From Anodontia alba (taxonomy: Eukaryota > Mollusca > Bivalvia > Lucinida > Lucinidae): a stretch of DNA of 64,000 nucleotides. The stretch lies in the NCBI GenBank assembly GCA_964016985.1, contig OZ024821.1, forward strand, positions 131,645,823 through 131,709,822, in the 5' to 3' direction. This document shows positions 40,915-53,513 of the stretch, piece after piece (the stretch's first letter is position 1; each line of letters opens with the position of its first letter). The notes under the pieces are model-generated. The model saw only the letters and a program-made list of their open reading frames with translations, was not told the origin of the DNA and made no database searches. Position numbers and translations under genes: made by a program.

Positions 40915-41130
40915 GGAACTGAATAATCTTTGAAGAGTTTTCGATTTTTACAAGAGAAACAACTTTTCTGTCTTCCTGTTTGCGTTTCTTCACACGAATC
41001 CCCTTATGAAAGGGGTCTGCTCTAAAAGGATTGAATTTGCTCCTTTTAGAATCGATTCCTTTTCAAAAGGGGGACACAACAGTTTTGACAGAGTTGTCAC
41101 CCTTGCAAGTGTATTCCTTCACCTTAAATG
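40915..41130. repeat. Family T inverted repeat
   Basis: TCTTCCTGTTTGCGTTTC, CCCCTTATGAAAGGGGTCTG, TTGCTCCTTTTAGAATCG and GACAGAGTTGTCACCCTTG. In the 5' flank of transporter A. Confidence 0.66.
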
Positions 41131-41749
41131 CAAAACCAGCTTGTTATATAATACTCAACAATTTATATATTCTTTAGAATTGCAAATGATGTTGTTATCT
41201 ACAAGTTCAAAATTCAAGCACTTATGTTAACTTAGTAGCGATTCAATAATGGCCCATCCATGAGCCTATCTATATGTCACTTCTTGTCTCAATCCATTTA
41301 GCAGACGATACTTGAAATATTTTTGTTTTTATTTTTTCTCTGTAAATATGGTTTCACGTGCCATGCGAATCGCCCTCTGCAAGAAGTGATTAATCCCTAT
41401 TTCTTGAAAAAATGGTAAAAAAAACCACAACATTTTTCTCGTCTGCTTTTTAGCAATGTACACGATCACACTAAGGTTCATTCATGTCAATAAGGTCTAT
41501 TCCTCTTCTTCATCTCCCCAAGAATGATCGGAAACGTTCTGAATGATGATTAATACATCGACTGACTTTGAAAAGCAAATGCTTAAAAATACTGACATTA
41601 TGATGACACGGTTATTCAATAAGTAAAACCACAATTCCTTGTCACTAATTTTTTACATTACATTGTATTATATCCAAGAAATATATCTACCGGTATAAGT
41701 ACTCGATGTTTTAACGCTTAACATGCTGAGTAAAAAATTCAGCAGACCG

Positions 41750-41895
41750 CATTTTGTAATAATTTTCATATCATCTCAAACAATAAGATTTGACGTTTCA
41801 TGCAAATTGTCTACATAAGAGACAATTTGCATGAAATTTCCGATCCTACTGTTTAGGAAAAATAAGACAAAAAATATTTCAAAATGTCGTCTGCT
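41750..41895. repeat. Family J hairpin
   Basis: TTGACGTTTCATGCAAATTG and its complement CAATTTGCATGAAATTTCC around GTCTACATAAGAGAC, with GCAGAC-containing outer ends. Confidence 0.68.
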
Positions 41896-42049
41896 GAAAT
41901 TTTTACCCAGCATACTAAGCGTTAATACGGGTGAGATTTAATATTTTATCAGCAGGGTTGTCGATGCAACTATCTAAAAGCAAGGGCTAATCAACAAGTA
42001 ACAAGGATCGAAACAAATATGTAAAGAGATATAAGTTCATATTTTAAGG

Positions 42050-42225
42050 TGAATTGATACACCTGGCAGTATTTCTGCAATTTTTTCCAATGGGGACAAC
42101 TTCTGTGACTTCCTCTTTGCTTTCCTGCAAACCGAAGGGAGCTAACTCTTTCGAGTAGACCCTTTTCGGAAGGAAAGTAAAACCGTTTAGACAGTTACCC
42201 CTCTTTACAGTCTGAAAATCCCTTT
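42050..42225. repeat. Family T inverted repeat, shortened
   Basis: GAATTGATACACCTGG, TGACTTCCTCTTTGCTTTCC and GTAGACCCTTTTCGGAAGG. Confidence 0.6.
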
Positions 42226-42943
42226 AAAACCGATGTTCTTGATTTGCTCAATTACAATTCTCAAATATTCGATGGAACTTGAATTATAAGACATCTGGTA
42301 ATCTAGTCATGGGTAGCCGGTGCCTATGCACTCAAATCTTTTACGCGAACTTCCGGTCATAACTTGCGAGACGTCCAAATGTCAACAAACAGGTAAGTTT
42401 GATTTATTGATTTTTAGTAAATTTCATAGACATATTTTGAAAAATCGGACAATGCTATTCCCAACCATTTCTGCTTCGGAAAAGATATGTGTGAGCTTGA
42501 AAAAAAAGCGGCTAGTTTTTTATTCAATTTCACCCGGAGAAGGGTAGTCCGATATGCCTGTTTTGATTATTTTTTTCCAGGGCAAAATGAAGGTATTTTC
42601 AGCTATCTGGGCTATGAAATATTTATTTGACATATAAAATAAGACGTACTGCAACCTACGTCTACGTTGAAATATATATGATCCTAAATTTCCCAAACAT
42701 TTGTTCCGGGGACTGACTTACGGGGGCACTAACCCTTACGCAACTGAAGCAAACAAAATAAAATTTAAACCAAACATGCAGATTGAAAGCGTTTACAATA
42801 CATATGAAAGTATGTACCAAAGAAGCGGAAGATAACGATGAACGTTCGTGTGGCAAATGTATTGATGCTCGTCACGAAGCACAGCCTTCCCGAAGAAGAT
42901 GACGGAGAACCTCATCTGCGATTCAAGAAGCACGTTAACTACA

Positions 42944-43014
42944 ATAGCTAATAGAAAGTGTCCGTTACTCTCTATTATAACAATAGAGAGTAACGGACAC
43001 TTTCTATTAGCTAT
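42944..43014. repeat. Perfect hairpin, 33-bp arms, 5-nt loop
   Basis: Left arm 42944-42976, loop ATAAC, right arm 42982-43014; arm core AAAGTGTCCGTTACTCTC. Single copy in the window. Confidence 0.85.
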
Positions 43015-43450
43015 GTCAACTTCATACTTTTTACTCTATGTGTAATGTCACCCATATCCTCAAACAATGACAGTCAAACTGTGCTTTGGTGATAAAGTGC
43101 AATCATAGTTGAAACGCTGTTAGACGAAATACCTACTTGCATCGACGCTCTGACGCATAAGTTAACATGTCTGGGCTGGTTTCCCACCCGTGTGCAGAAT
43201 TTTGTATGTCTGTCGCATGAGGAAGATGTGATTAGAGTATTATATAATGCGCGTTTCAAAACTTATAAAAATACAACCATTGCCTCTTTAAATTGATTAT
43301 AATATTTTGGTATTTTGACCTCACTTATTTTTCAAAATTCAGCAGAAATTTGTATCATGTAGTAAATGTGATATTTAAGCGCTGGAGGAATTCTGGATAT
43401 CTATACCTATGTATATACAATACTTTATACGTACCCAGGCTTCGCGGAGT

Positions 43451-43730
43451 CATCACGTAAACATGCCTATGTAATTTTGACCCCCTTAAACCCCACTTTT
43501 ATACAGTAAAACTGGGGTTTACAGGGGTATTCATTACTTTTCATATTTCTGCTCAAAAACATAGATTGTGGGTACTCGTTAGAACCGCCTCGCCGAGGCG
43601 GTTCTAACGAGTACCCACAATCTATGTTTTGAGCAGAAGTTTGAAAAATATCGGAGATTTTTATCTGAAAATTTTCAGTTTTTTGGAGGTAAAATTTTCA
43701 ATATATTTGAATAGGCGTGTTTTCGTAATG
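43451..43730. mobile_element. Family B element, copy 5
   Basis: Complete, left end CATCACGTAAACATGCC, right end GCGTGTTTTCGTAATG. First of three same-orientation copies within 2.2 kb. Confidence 0.88.
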
Positions 43731-43908
43731 GCTCACCGGATTCTGAGCCCTGTCTACTTTATAGACTGGATCTTAGTTAAATCACCATCGATTGTAAAAT
43801 TTCCATAATTTTGTTAATCATAAAGATGTTTTCATTAAGTTTTAGTATTCACTGGTTTGTCGTGCCGTTAACTGAGGAGGTAGACAACATATAAAAGTTA
43901 GAACACAA

Positions 43909-44189
43909 CATCACGAAAACATACCTATATAATTTTGACCCCCTTAAACCCCACTTTTTTATAGTAAAACTGGGGTTTACAGGGTTATACATTATTTTTC
44001 TTATTTCTGCTGAAAAACATAGATTGTGGGTACTCGTTAGAACCGCCTCGCAGAGGCGGATCTAACGAGTACCCACAATCTATATTTTGAGCAGAAATAT
44101 GAAAACTATCAAAGTTTTTTTATCTGAAAATTCTCAGTTTTTGGAGGTGAAATTTTTCTGTATATTTTAATAGGCATGTTTTCGTAATG
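43909..44189. mobile_element. Family B element, copy 6
   Basis: Complete, with a small mismatch in the hairpin top (GAGGCGGATCTAACG). Confidence 0.88.
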
Positions 44190-44241
44190 AACATCGTTCC
44201 AGATTAACTCTTTCAACTCTATATACCGACACAGATAGCTA

Positions 44242-44294
44242 TGCAAACAATGTGACGAACCGTCTCATCCCTCATCAGGATCTACACTGTTTGC
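44242..44294. repeat. Family D hairpin, worn
   Basis: GCAAACAATGTGACG and CAGGATCTACACTGTTTGCC. Confidence 0.6.
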
Positions 44295-45022
44295 CATCGT
44301 GTTTTTCAGTTTAGACTGAAACTCCTATTTTCTACAATGGACCTGTCCAAATCAAAGATGGAAGAGACCATTTCAGGTTTCAGGAACTCAGATGTGGAAA
44401 AAAGGTGTTTTACAATTATGTCGACCTTTAAACGGGACTGGATAAACTGAGTGAGATTTCCACCAGTTTTACAAGGCATAAAACATTTGCTGCACACACA
44501 TCCCCTTCAGAAAATGGATCAACTCTACAATGACAGAACTGGCCCACAGCAAGCATTTTTTTATTATTATTTTTAAAGTGGCACAGAAGGGAGGAAATGA
44601 AATGATCATTTCTTTTCAGCCCACCTAGATTCACCGCGGCTTTATGTCTCTTTCATTTTAAGATTTTAAGATTTGCACACCTACACGAAACCTGTGTTTA
44701 AATGTAGATTTTGAGTGTCCAGGAAAGGCAACAATCACGAAACACAGTCCTTACAAGGTACCGGCTAAGGGTTGAATGATACAAAACATCACAAAACAGC
44801 ACTTTATCGTAAACAGAACGAACAAACGAGAAGAAACTGTAACTGAAACGCTGCCATGGATCGTTCAACAGCAGACCTATTGTGAGGGTGGGCAGGGCTA
44901 CTACATATCTAGATGTTTTATAAGATACTTCAATAACAATGGCTTGGTTTCCTTCAGAGAGAGTCAACACAAATAAGACAAACCATTTTAAGATTCTGCT
45001 TTGGTCTGTGTATTTGTACATA

Positions 45023-45315
45023 CACTGAACTCTCGTTTGAACGAAAGCATTTGCTCCCAAAGATGATGCTATTAAAATGAATTCGTTGTTATAAAGAACC
45101 TTAAAGGAACAGACCGATTTGTAACAAAAGTGTTTTATTCTCTTTTCTCACAGAACATAAGTTTTGGATATTTGTTTCTTGATGTGTTAGATGCAGTGCT
45201 CTTGCATAATTTCTGATTAATTGTCACCTCTTGAGTGAAGGTTTTGCGCCAGTAACATTATCATTATAATAAATTTTGCCGTTGTTTCGAGTGTCGGTAT
45301 AAAGAGGGTTGACTG
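45023..45315. mobile_element. Pogo-like element, copy 5
   Basis: Ends CACTGAACTCTCGTTTGAAC and GTCGGTATAAAGAGGGTTGACTG (first 20 shown in part), TA flanks; interior resembles copy 3 (TTGTTATAAAG..CC). Confidence 0.65.
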
Positions 45316-45357
45316 TACTCTCCCCTCGAATATTTTAGAAAGATTATCAAGACGATC

Positions 45358-45636
45358 CATCACGAAAACATGCCTATATAATTTTGACCCCCTTAAACCC
45401 CACTTTTATGTAGTAAAACTGGGGTTTACAGGGGTATACATTATTTTTCTTGTTTCTGCTCAAAAACATAGATTGTGCGTACTCGTTAGAACCGCCTCGG
45501 CGAGGCGGTTCTAACGAGTACCTACGATCTATGTTTTGAGCAGAAATGTGAAAAAAATATCAGTTTTTTATCTGAAAATTTTCAGTTTTTGGAGGTGAAA
45601 TTTTCTATATATTTGCATAGGCGTGTTTTCGTAATG
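45358..45636. mobile_element. Family B element, copy 7
   Basis: Complete. Lies about 40 bp to the right of the pogo-like element 45023-45315. Confidence 0.88.
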
Positions 45637-46081
45637 ACTGGTTTCTTTCATTACATCTAGACAGCCTTTTAGTACAGTAGCGTCCTTGGTCCATCCATAC
45701 AGAGTTTGCAGACTGGAGGCCCGAAGTCTATTTCAATTTATCTTCCATGTTCATAATGCTAAGCTATTTTTTATGCGATGTGAGGAAAATGCACCGCAAT
45801 GTCTGCTATATTTTTTATGACCTTTGCCTTATATCCGTTATAATGCCATTTTATATCTCGCACGCTTCAACCTTCCAACATCCATTTGTCTTGTCACGCA
45901 GTTCTTACGGTAAAATTTCTATTTTATTCATACTGTTGTTCATCTTGCCAATTTGGCGTACCACTGTCATCATTCGGGGTGTTTCGGTACCGATTCCTAC
46001 AAAGTGTATTGTATTCTGAACGGTCACTTCCGAGATCTTCCGGATGATGTCGTGGCGTTAGGTAGCGCGTGAATTGAAAGT

Positions 46082-46626
46082 ATGGTGGCATATAACTGAC
46101 ATCTAAATATTGAGATACTAAGTCGACTTCTTCTACTTTTTTGTCGACTTACAATGTATGACTTGGTGCTATATCGACTTCCGTTGATAATGGTTATCGC
46201 GTCTGCAGGTCGTAATATTGCTCTAAGCTGCCTGCGATCGCAGAGTTGTTTACAAGAAATGATAATTATATAATATCTATATGCAATCAAACACTATATC
46301 AAGCCCTAAACTTAATACGTCACATCGTCCCGAATCTAAGTATCTCGACCGGCATATTCACTCTCTGACTATCATTCTCAACAACTCCTACTACATAACA
46401 TGACCGGAAGTCGAGATAATAATTATAATGTCGACATACAGTTGTAAAAGTGTTTCGTGATGCTGACGTTGTTGATGACACTTCTGGACAGCATTACGAC
46501 TTGCAGTCGCGATAACCATTGTCAACGGAAGTCGATATAGTATCGGTCATACATTTTAAATCAACATAAAAACAGAAAAAGTCGACTTAGTATCTAAATA
46601 TTTAGATGTCAGTTATATGCCACCAT
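46082..46626. mobile_element. 545-bp element with about 150-bp terminal inverted repeats and likely 8-bp target duplication
   Basis: ATGGTGGCATATAACTGACA at left; its complement ends at 46626. The arms continue through AAGTCGAC, TATCGACTTCCGTTG and GGTTATCGCG, about 150 bases each with small differences. Flanks TTGAAAGT (46074-46081) and ATGAAAGT (46627-46634) look like an 8-bp duplication. No ORF of note inside. hAT-like by target length; inference. Confidence 0.78.
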
Positions 46627-46999
46627 ATGAAAGTATACAATGCAGCGCTTTTGTGTCTTCTTGTTTGGACATCGTTCTAAAGACGATAGGTCCACTTCGC
46701 TGAGTGTCGTAAGACGCCCTACAAACTACTACTCCTACAGTATTAGTTCTACGTACACCTGTATTTGTCCGTTACTAGGCATTTGTTTGGCAAGGATAAC
46801 AGAATTATTAAAATCTCGTAATTCTATTGTTTATTTTATTTTGTTTACTACTCGGAGGACTCCACCCACTATTGCAGGCGTACTTTCACTGCACCTGTTC
46901 TTTGCGTATCAGCATTGCAGTAGTTGTCTCAACGGTTTGTATAGGTGAATTGCGGCTGCGTATTTCTCACTTTCTCTTGTACTTTTGTAGAGTATTATA

Positions 47000-47371
47000 G
47001 GTTATACTAGTTAATCCTAGGGAGTATTGTCATTTTGAGATGTCACTATAGTTGCTCTGTTTACGACTATCCCAAGGCGTGTATCGGTATTGCAGATTTA
47101 TCAGGTAGGTATAAATGTCCATAATCACTTTTTCAATGTCTCTAAAAATATAAATTCTATACGAGTGATACACCCAAGAAGCTACTCCGACCGCCGTTAA
47201 ATCACATTATATAATAAAACTCACATTTATTTTTCAGTCATATTGTTATAGAATAGAATAGAATAGACACGCCTTCTAGTCATACACAAATGCATTTATC
47301 ATTTTGGTCAGGAGTAGATATGTAGAAATAGAGAAATCTGAGTAAAATTTTAAACTTGCTGACACTGCTGA
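47000..47371. other. Spacer between transporters, nothing recognised
   Basis: Only a short GAATAGAATAGAATAG tract at about 47250. The frame at 46640-46948, partly overlapping the long-TIR element's right flank, has no recognisable motif. Confidence 0.5.
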
Positions 47372-48840
47372 GGCTTTCAGTTCAACTTCAAGATACCTTG
47401 ATGATTTATTAAATATTCACAATAATTACTTTGATCAAATGGTGGACCGTATATACCCTACAGAACTCCAATTAAATAGAGCCAATTCTTCCGATACCGA
47501 GGCACCTTTTTTGGATTTGAATCTATGTATATCTAATGGTACAGTTTCCACCAAAATTTATGATAAACGGGACGATTTTGAGTTTGAAATAGTCAATATC
47601 CGTTTTCTGGACGGCGAGGTCCCCCGTCGTACCTCATATGGGGTATAAATATCTCAGCTTATTAGATTCGCCAGGGCTTCTTCAAATCTTAATGACTTTA
47701 ACTGCGTAATAAAGCTCTTACTGCCAAACTTCTTAGGCAGGGCTAACGTTATTTTAAACTTCGTAAGGCTTTTTCGAAACTTTATCGCAGACACAGTGCC
47801 TTGGTAGAAAAATATAGCGTCAGTCTGAAAACACTTCTGCAACAAGGTATATCGGAACCCGAATTTTACGGTGACTTAGTTTACAGATTTAGAAAACAAT
47901 GTGGGAAAATCTAACTTTTCGGAGCAATTCAGAAAACTAATTAACCGTTATAAAAGAATTGGCTATATGCTGGATATTATGCGGCAGACTGCATGTCTAG
48001 TTGTCAACCCAATCATTGTTGATGGCTATGCTCCACTCTTTATTTGCACGACGGCGGTTCGGGCCTCAGATTCAATGACGGCCTCTTCGTAAAACTTTAA
48101 CCAGTGGGTTGGGGCGTGACTATATGTCTTTGGCTTGGCCCGCCGTGGTTCAACTATTGATTTTCTTTTACTCTGGCATGCAGTAGAATTAGCCATGAGT
48201 ACTCGTCTTTGTTTATCATTGTGATTAATTTGATTTTTATGTTTTCGCTTTGATGCATTGACTGAGTTGGGAGCCTTTATGCGATCCGAATTTGTATGTA
48301 TTTCTGTAGTAAGAATAGCATCGGGACCCAGGGTGAAGTTGGCCGGCTGTAAGAAGTGCTTTAAATCCCCCGGTGGTTCCCCTCGCTTGGGGAAAAGAGA
48401 GCTAATCTTAAGTGCTTTTCGTACGTTTGTTCGATTTGTGCTTGTTTGTATTTGTCGGTTTCCTCTTCCTCTTGGTGTCTGGGAAAGGCTGCGGTTTGTG
48501 ATTGTGGCACTCCCTGTACTTTTTTCTTACCTTTTTTATTCTACTGACCATTCTAAGGCGGTGGTCCCGGTGTTGGTCTTGCTCTTTGTTGCTTTGTGAT
48601 TTATTCTACGAGGCGATTTGTTTTATGTCTTACATTGTGTTGTCTTGTTCTTGTGTTTTTCAGTCCTTTGAACATTGCGATTACCTCGCTTGGGGAAGAG
48701 AGAGCTAATAATAGTGCTTTTCGTACGTTTGTTCGATTTGCGCTTGTTTGGTTTTGTCTGTTTTCTCTTCCTCTTGGCGTCTGGGAAGGGCTGCGGTTTG
48801 TGATTGTGGCACTCCCTGGAATTTCCTCTTACCATTTTTG
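47372..48840 (+). pseudogene. 5'-truncated fragment of the same reverse-transcriptase element
   Basis: Starts within the RT domain just before RYLDDLL, shows the same downstream protein segments broken by several shifts (47439-47648 and 47901-48092 in different frames), then the 3' tail. The terminal tail segment occurs twice in direct repeat (about 48380-48540 and 48675-48835), an arrangement reported for Penelope-like elements. Confidence 0.78.
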
Positions 48841-49159
48841 ATCGAGTAATTACTTGTCTTTTCAATTCGAGAAGCTTACACTATGCATATACCATCATGC
48901 GAACTCACATATACTTTGTAACCCCTACTCACATACATATTTATTTACCCCTAAATTTATACAGCAGCTGGAGGGTTACAGTACTATTGCCGTGAGAGTA
49001 CTTTTCAACACCATACTAATTGGAAATTGAAGCAAACACTTTTAGAAATCGCCGTTGGATATACAATTGAAGACGCAGTAGAGTAGATATAAATAATTTT
49101 AATGAATATTATACAGAGCACCCGGAAAAATAAAATAATCTGCGCAGTACGAAAATATG

Positions 49160-49262
49160 TCTTCGGAGAATATGCGGATAGTGAAAGCCCGGATTAGGCT
49201 GCACATACTGACAGGATCCAAAAGGCCTGATAGAACACCACGGATGAGCAGATGGATCTAGG
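49160..49262. repeat. Family E element, worn
   Basis: GCGGATAGTGAAAGCCCGGA followed by degraded complement with GATGAGCAGATGGATC. Confidence 0.5.
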
Positions 49263-49445
49263 CATTTGGCGTTCTCTAGAAACACCTTATTACATGGCGT
49301 AGCTCAAACACACACATATGATTCCCTAATGTTTTGGCAATACAATTCGCACAGCATGTAAAGAGAATGAATAGAGAGATGCCCAGAAAAGGTCATAATC
49401 ACGGAACACAGTCCTCTCATGGCGTCATATAAAAGTTTATAACAT

Positions 49446-49549
49446 CCCAGTAAGCATTTGTTTTTATAAATCTATAGCGGGCCGTTATCGGCCCGTCAGC
49501 TACCCTGACGGGCCGATAACGGACAGCTATAGATTTATAAAGAATGCTG
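49446..49549. repeat. Family A palindrome, copy 9
   Basis: The right terminal CTGGG is missing, so it is truncated or worn at one end. In the spacer between the two transporters. Confidence 0.85.
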
Positions 49550-50491
49550 ATATAAAACAACAATTCACAACAGAACATCATCGTAAACAAAAAGGAACAA
49601 ACGAAGCTGAACTAGAGCAGAATGACATGAAATTATAATACAAAACAACATCCCATCGAAAGCAGAACTAACAAATGAAGAAGAAATGCGGCACAGATTC
49701 CGCCTTTTAATGATCGACAGCAGAATGGTAATGGGACTTAAACCTGTATTACAGGTGCCAGAGCACCAAAATAGTCATACTGATAGTATTTCAATAGTCC
49801 TGCAGCGAACAGTGAACTAATACTCGTACATAAGAATCTGCACGTTAGGTGTTGCTTGTTTTCTCATCTCTTACGCAAGCAGCTCCTGCCTGATGCCTGC
49901 TGCCATGGATTTTTACAGTTAATGGAAGCTCGGTGGGAGATGTGGGGCGTACTTTCAATTTTTGGGTTCAGTTCCACTGATGAAGACAAATTCAAAAAAT
50001 ACGCGCATGACCTTATTACTTTTACTTTATTAGAATGTATTCACGTGTAATGCATTGTACAGACTATTTCGAGCTACACAGTTATTTCCGGGACTTTACT
50101 ATTAATTCGGTAATTTTATACAATATAAGCAATTGAAATATATAATGTGTATTTAAACCTTGACGTTTCATGCGAATCGTCTTTCTATTGTTTGGGAATT
50201 CACTTAACATTTATATTTCTGGTTCTTTGCGATCATTCAGCCCATTACAAGATGTTTGAAAATTTATTTGGCCACTGACCAAAACTAGCTAGTCTGGCCA
50301 GAAAACTTGACACCTGAGCTTTTTCAGTTTTGTGAGTGTGTTCATTGCCCGCAAGTTTCATTCGTTTTAGAATTTACTTCAAACGTAGAAATTGTAATAT
50401 CTCAATGTGTACAGGTGTAATTTATTAACATACATTCATTTCAATGTAGCAATTAACCCATTGCAGTCTGAAGACCCCTGAAAGGGTAACT

Positions 50492-50556
50492 GGCAAACAG
50501 TGCAGTCCCAGATCAGACGCTGCGTTCAGCGTCTGGTCAGGGTCTCCACAGTTTGC
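50492..50556. repeat. Family D hairpin
   Basis: GCAAACAGTGCAGTCCCAGA and GTCAGGGTCTCCACAGTTTGC (first 20 in part); top ACGCTGCGTTCAGCGT. Confidence 0.74.
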
Positions 50557-50736
50557 AAATAGTTCAATCATTTTGCTCTAAGAATATCTTAATCACATAG
50601 CCTGACATACCCAAAATCGAAATTAGAATCTTTTAAGATGTAGTGTGGGGGAATTCAGTTAGTCTACAATGGGTTAAATTTTATGTTCATATTTAAGGAG
50701 ACTGGACACACTTGATAAATTTTCAACTTTGTGTCT

Positions 50737-51358
50737 TCGGCGGTTCGGGCCTCCGACTCAATGACGACCTCTTCGTAAAACTTTAACCAGTGGGTTGGGG
50801 CTTGACGATATGTCTTTGGCTTGGCCCGCCGTGGTTCAGCTATTGGTTTTCATTTACTCTGGCATACAGTAGAATTAGCCATGAGTACTCATCTTTGTTT
50901 ATTATAATGATTAATTTGATTTTTATGTTTTCGCTTTGATGCATTGACTGAGTTAGGAGCTTTCATGCGAACTGAATTTTTATGTATTTCTGTATTAAGA
51001 GTAGCATCTGGACCCAGGGTGAAGTTAGCTAGCTATAAAAGTGCTTTAAACCCCCTGGTGGTTTGCTCTACCGACCGTTCTAAGGCGGTGGTCCCGGTGT
51101 TAGTCTTACTCTTTGTTGCTTTGTGGTTTATTCTACGAGGCAATTTGTTGTATGTCTTTCCGTGTGTCATTTTGTTCTTGTCCTTTTAGTATTGCGATTA
51201 CCTCGCTTGGGGAAGAGAGAGCTAATCTTAGTGCTTTTCGTACGTTTGTTCGGTTTGTGCTTGTTTAGATTTGTCGGTTTCCTCTTCCTCTTGGGGTCTG
51301 GGGAGGGCTGCGGTTTGTGACTGTGGCACTCCCTGGACTTTTCTCTTACCTTTTTTTT
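50737..51358 (+). mobile_element. 3'-tail fragment of the reverse-transcriptase element
   Basis: Begins with the last codons of the RT frame and runs through the same tail to CTTTTCTCTTACC, the shared 3' end. Strong 5' truncation with a fixed 3' end is the signature of target-primed insertion. Confidence 0.75.
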
Positions 51359-51364
51359 TACCTT

Positions 51365-51500
51365 TTAGCGTTCTTGTACATCAATCCCCTTCTGAAAAGG
51401 GACCAACAAATTCTTTCCAGTTAGTGTAGACCAATTTTTAGAAATGAAGCAAACATTTTGTCAGAATTACCTTCCTTGAAAGAGCATACATTACTTTAAT
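51365..51500. repeat. Family T fragment
   Basis: CCCCTTCTGAAAAGGGACC, ACAAATTCTTTCCAG and GTAGACC; abuts the end of the retroelement tail at 51358. Confidence 0.58.
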
Positions 51501-51970
51501 GTCATTAATACCCAAATGGGGAAATGTTTCATAAAAAAGTTCATCATTAAAGAACTGCAATTCAACATAACCAGCTATGGTTATGTTCAGTACGTGTGGC
51601 TGCAAAACAGTACAAACAGTCCAGATTCAGCCCTGGATCATTTAACTTGAACTGTTCAACTTTGACTTTTGTAAACATATAAATGCAGTTACCCAGAAAA
51701 GTCCACAATCACGAAACACAACTCGAGGTAACGAAAGAAGAAGAGGAACGGAAAATGATAAAACACAACGACACAGTTGCAAGAACCGATATACAAACTA
51801 AAAAGGACTGTAACAAAGAACCGCCTTGTAATGGTCAGCAAAAATACTTAGGGGGGAGTGGGAGGGGGGTTAATTCTTTGCATGCTGGGTAATTTTGCAT
51901 ACATTTTGTCATCTTTTTTTGTTCAAAATTAACTTTTTCAAAAAAATCTTTCATTAATACCATCAGAGTG

Positions 51971-52035
51971 TCAAACAGTTTGGATCCAGATCAGGCCCGA
52001 TATTTTGTCGGGCCTGATCTGGATCCAAACTGTTT
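51971..52035. repeat. Family D-like hairpin
   Basis: AAACAGTTTGGATCCAGATC and GATCTGGATCCAAACTGTTT, stem GGCCCGATATTTTGTCGGGC. Confidence 0.74.
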
Positions 52036-53239
52036 TCACAAGTTATCAGCAGACGACAAAAGTCGCCACTAGCGGGGAAAGAGTTAAATTACATTTACAC
52101 CATCGCAACCTTGTTCTAATTTTCGATTCAGCTCAAATGTGTTAGGTCCGCGCAGTACAGGTATTATTTAGCCCCGGGTCTTACATCATCTGCTTGCGTT
52201 CATGAGTGTATGGAATATTATTATTGATAGTCACATGTCTTTATTCATACCAACCGCGTTCGAGGCATTGCTCTGTAGTTACCAACAGTTGAGTTAAACT
52301 ATTAATAAGTACTCTCTGGGTCGAAAATAAAATTTGTTTAGTTTGAGCTAGCTATCAGTTTTGTAAGACATTAAAATTTTATTTATATTTCCAGACATCG
52401 GACTATTATTGATATCTGATGGCGCTTCATATAATTTCTGTGAAATATACGCAATATTCTGGTACAGCACTGAATATGATATTTATGTTTGGTACAAATT
52501 CGAACGCTGTTAGTTGTTCTGATATAATCATGATCATCAATACAGGTGTGAAAAAATCCTCTCATGCATTCTCCAATCTGATGCCTAGGATAAAATTGCT
52601 GCAAGTATATATCCTTGATACATACTTCTATAACCGCCTATTGTCTTCTGTCATCTTCACATTCTCTTTCTGTTTATTGGACAAACTGTAAATTTGCGAA
52701 TTTTTTTATGTTCATTACTTAAAGTATACGAACTAAAATGTTGATGGTATCACAATTTTGTAGGTTCGTATTCTTAGTAAAGAAATATCTTTCATACATG
52801 TTCTATGTTTAACCTTTCAGATTTTTATTTTAAATGTACCCTGTGTTGCAGTTCTTCTTTCGTCGTACGTCAGTAGTTTCATATCTAGCGTTTGTTTAGA
52901 TAGCGTTTGTTACTCATCTCTCCTTCTTCACGTATATTTTGTTTACATGGGAGTTCCGACTTTCTCTTGAACATGGAACTACACTTACATAAACACGCAA
53001 AAAACAAATTGATCGGATCACATCTTGTGTATGGAATTGCTCTTATATAAACTCAACCTTATTGTGTGTAAGAGATTTCATTTCATCAAATATACATGCA
53101 CACTTTCGTGGGTGATAACTCTTTCAAAAAAATCTAGAAGATGTCTAGGAATAGCCATAATCATAGACCATAGCCTACCAATGACACCATACCATAACTG
53201 TTCTGATTCCAATTTGAAAATATGGTCTACTGTCGCCCC
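52036..53239. other. Spacer between transporters, nothing recognised
   Basis: AT-rich unique-looking sequence with short ORFs lacking domain signs. Confidence 0.5.
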
Positions 53240-53375
53240 GTCAGAGCAAATTCTTTTGTTTTAGAGTAGACCCTTTCTAATAGGTTTGGTGTGCATGACA
53301 GCAAACACAAATTAACAGAAGTTGTCTTGCATGTAAAATAATGGCGGAAAATCTGTATCAAGTCCATTTAAAATA
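53240..53375. repeat. Family T fragment, right half
   Basis: GAGCAAATTCTTTTGTTTTA, GAGTAGACCCTTTCTAATAG and GAAGTTGTCTTGCATG. Confidence 0.58.
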
Positions 53376-53478
53376 ATAACTGATAGCTTAGGGCGCAGCA
53401 AATGTTCTTATCTTGCGCGCACCACGTCTGAAAACCAGCACATAAAGTATTCACACAGTCAAATCAGGGCCACACCCC

Positions 53479-53513
53479 CCACACACACGCACGCACGCAC
53501 GCACACACACACA
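53479..53513. repeat. (CA)n/(CACG)n microsatellite
   Basis: CACACACACGCACGCACGCA then CACACACACA. Confidence 0.85.

Noticed and set aside
45747..46019. A 90-aa ORF left of the long-TIR element
   Set aside because: No domain signs and no second copy or splice support.
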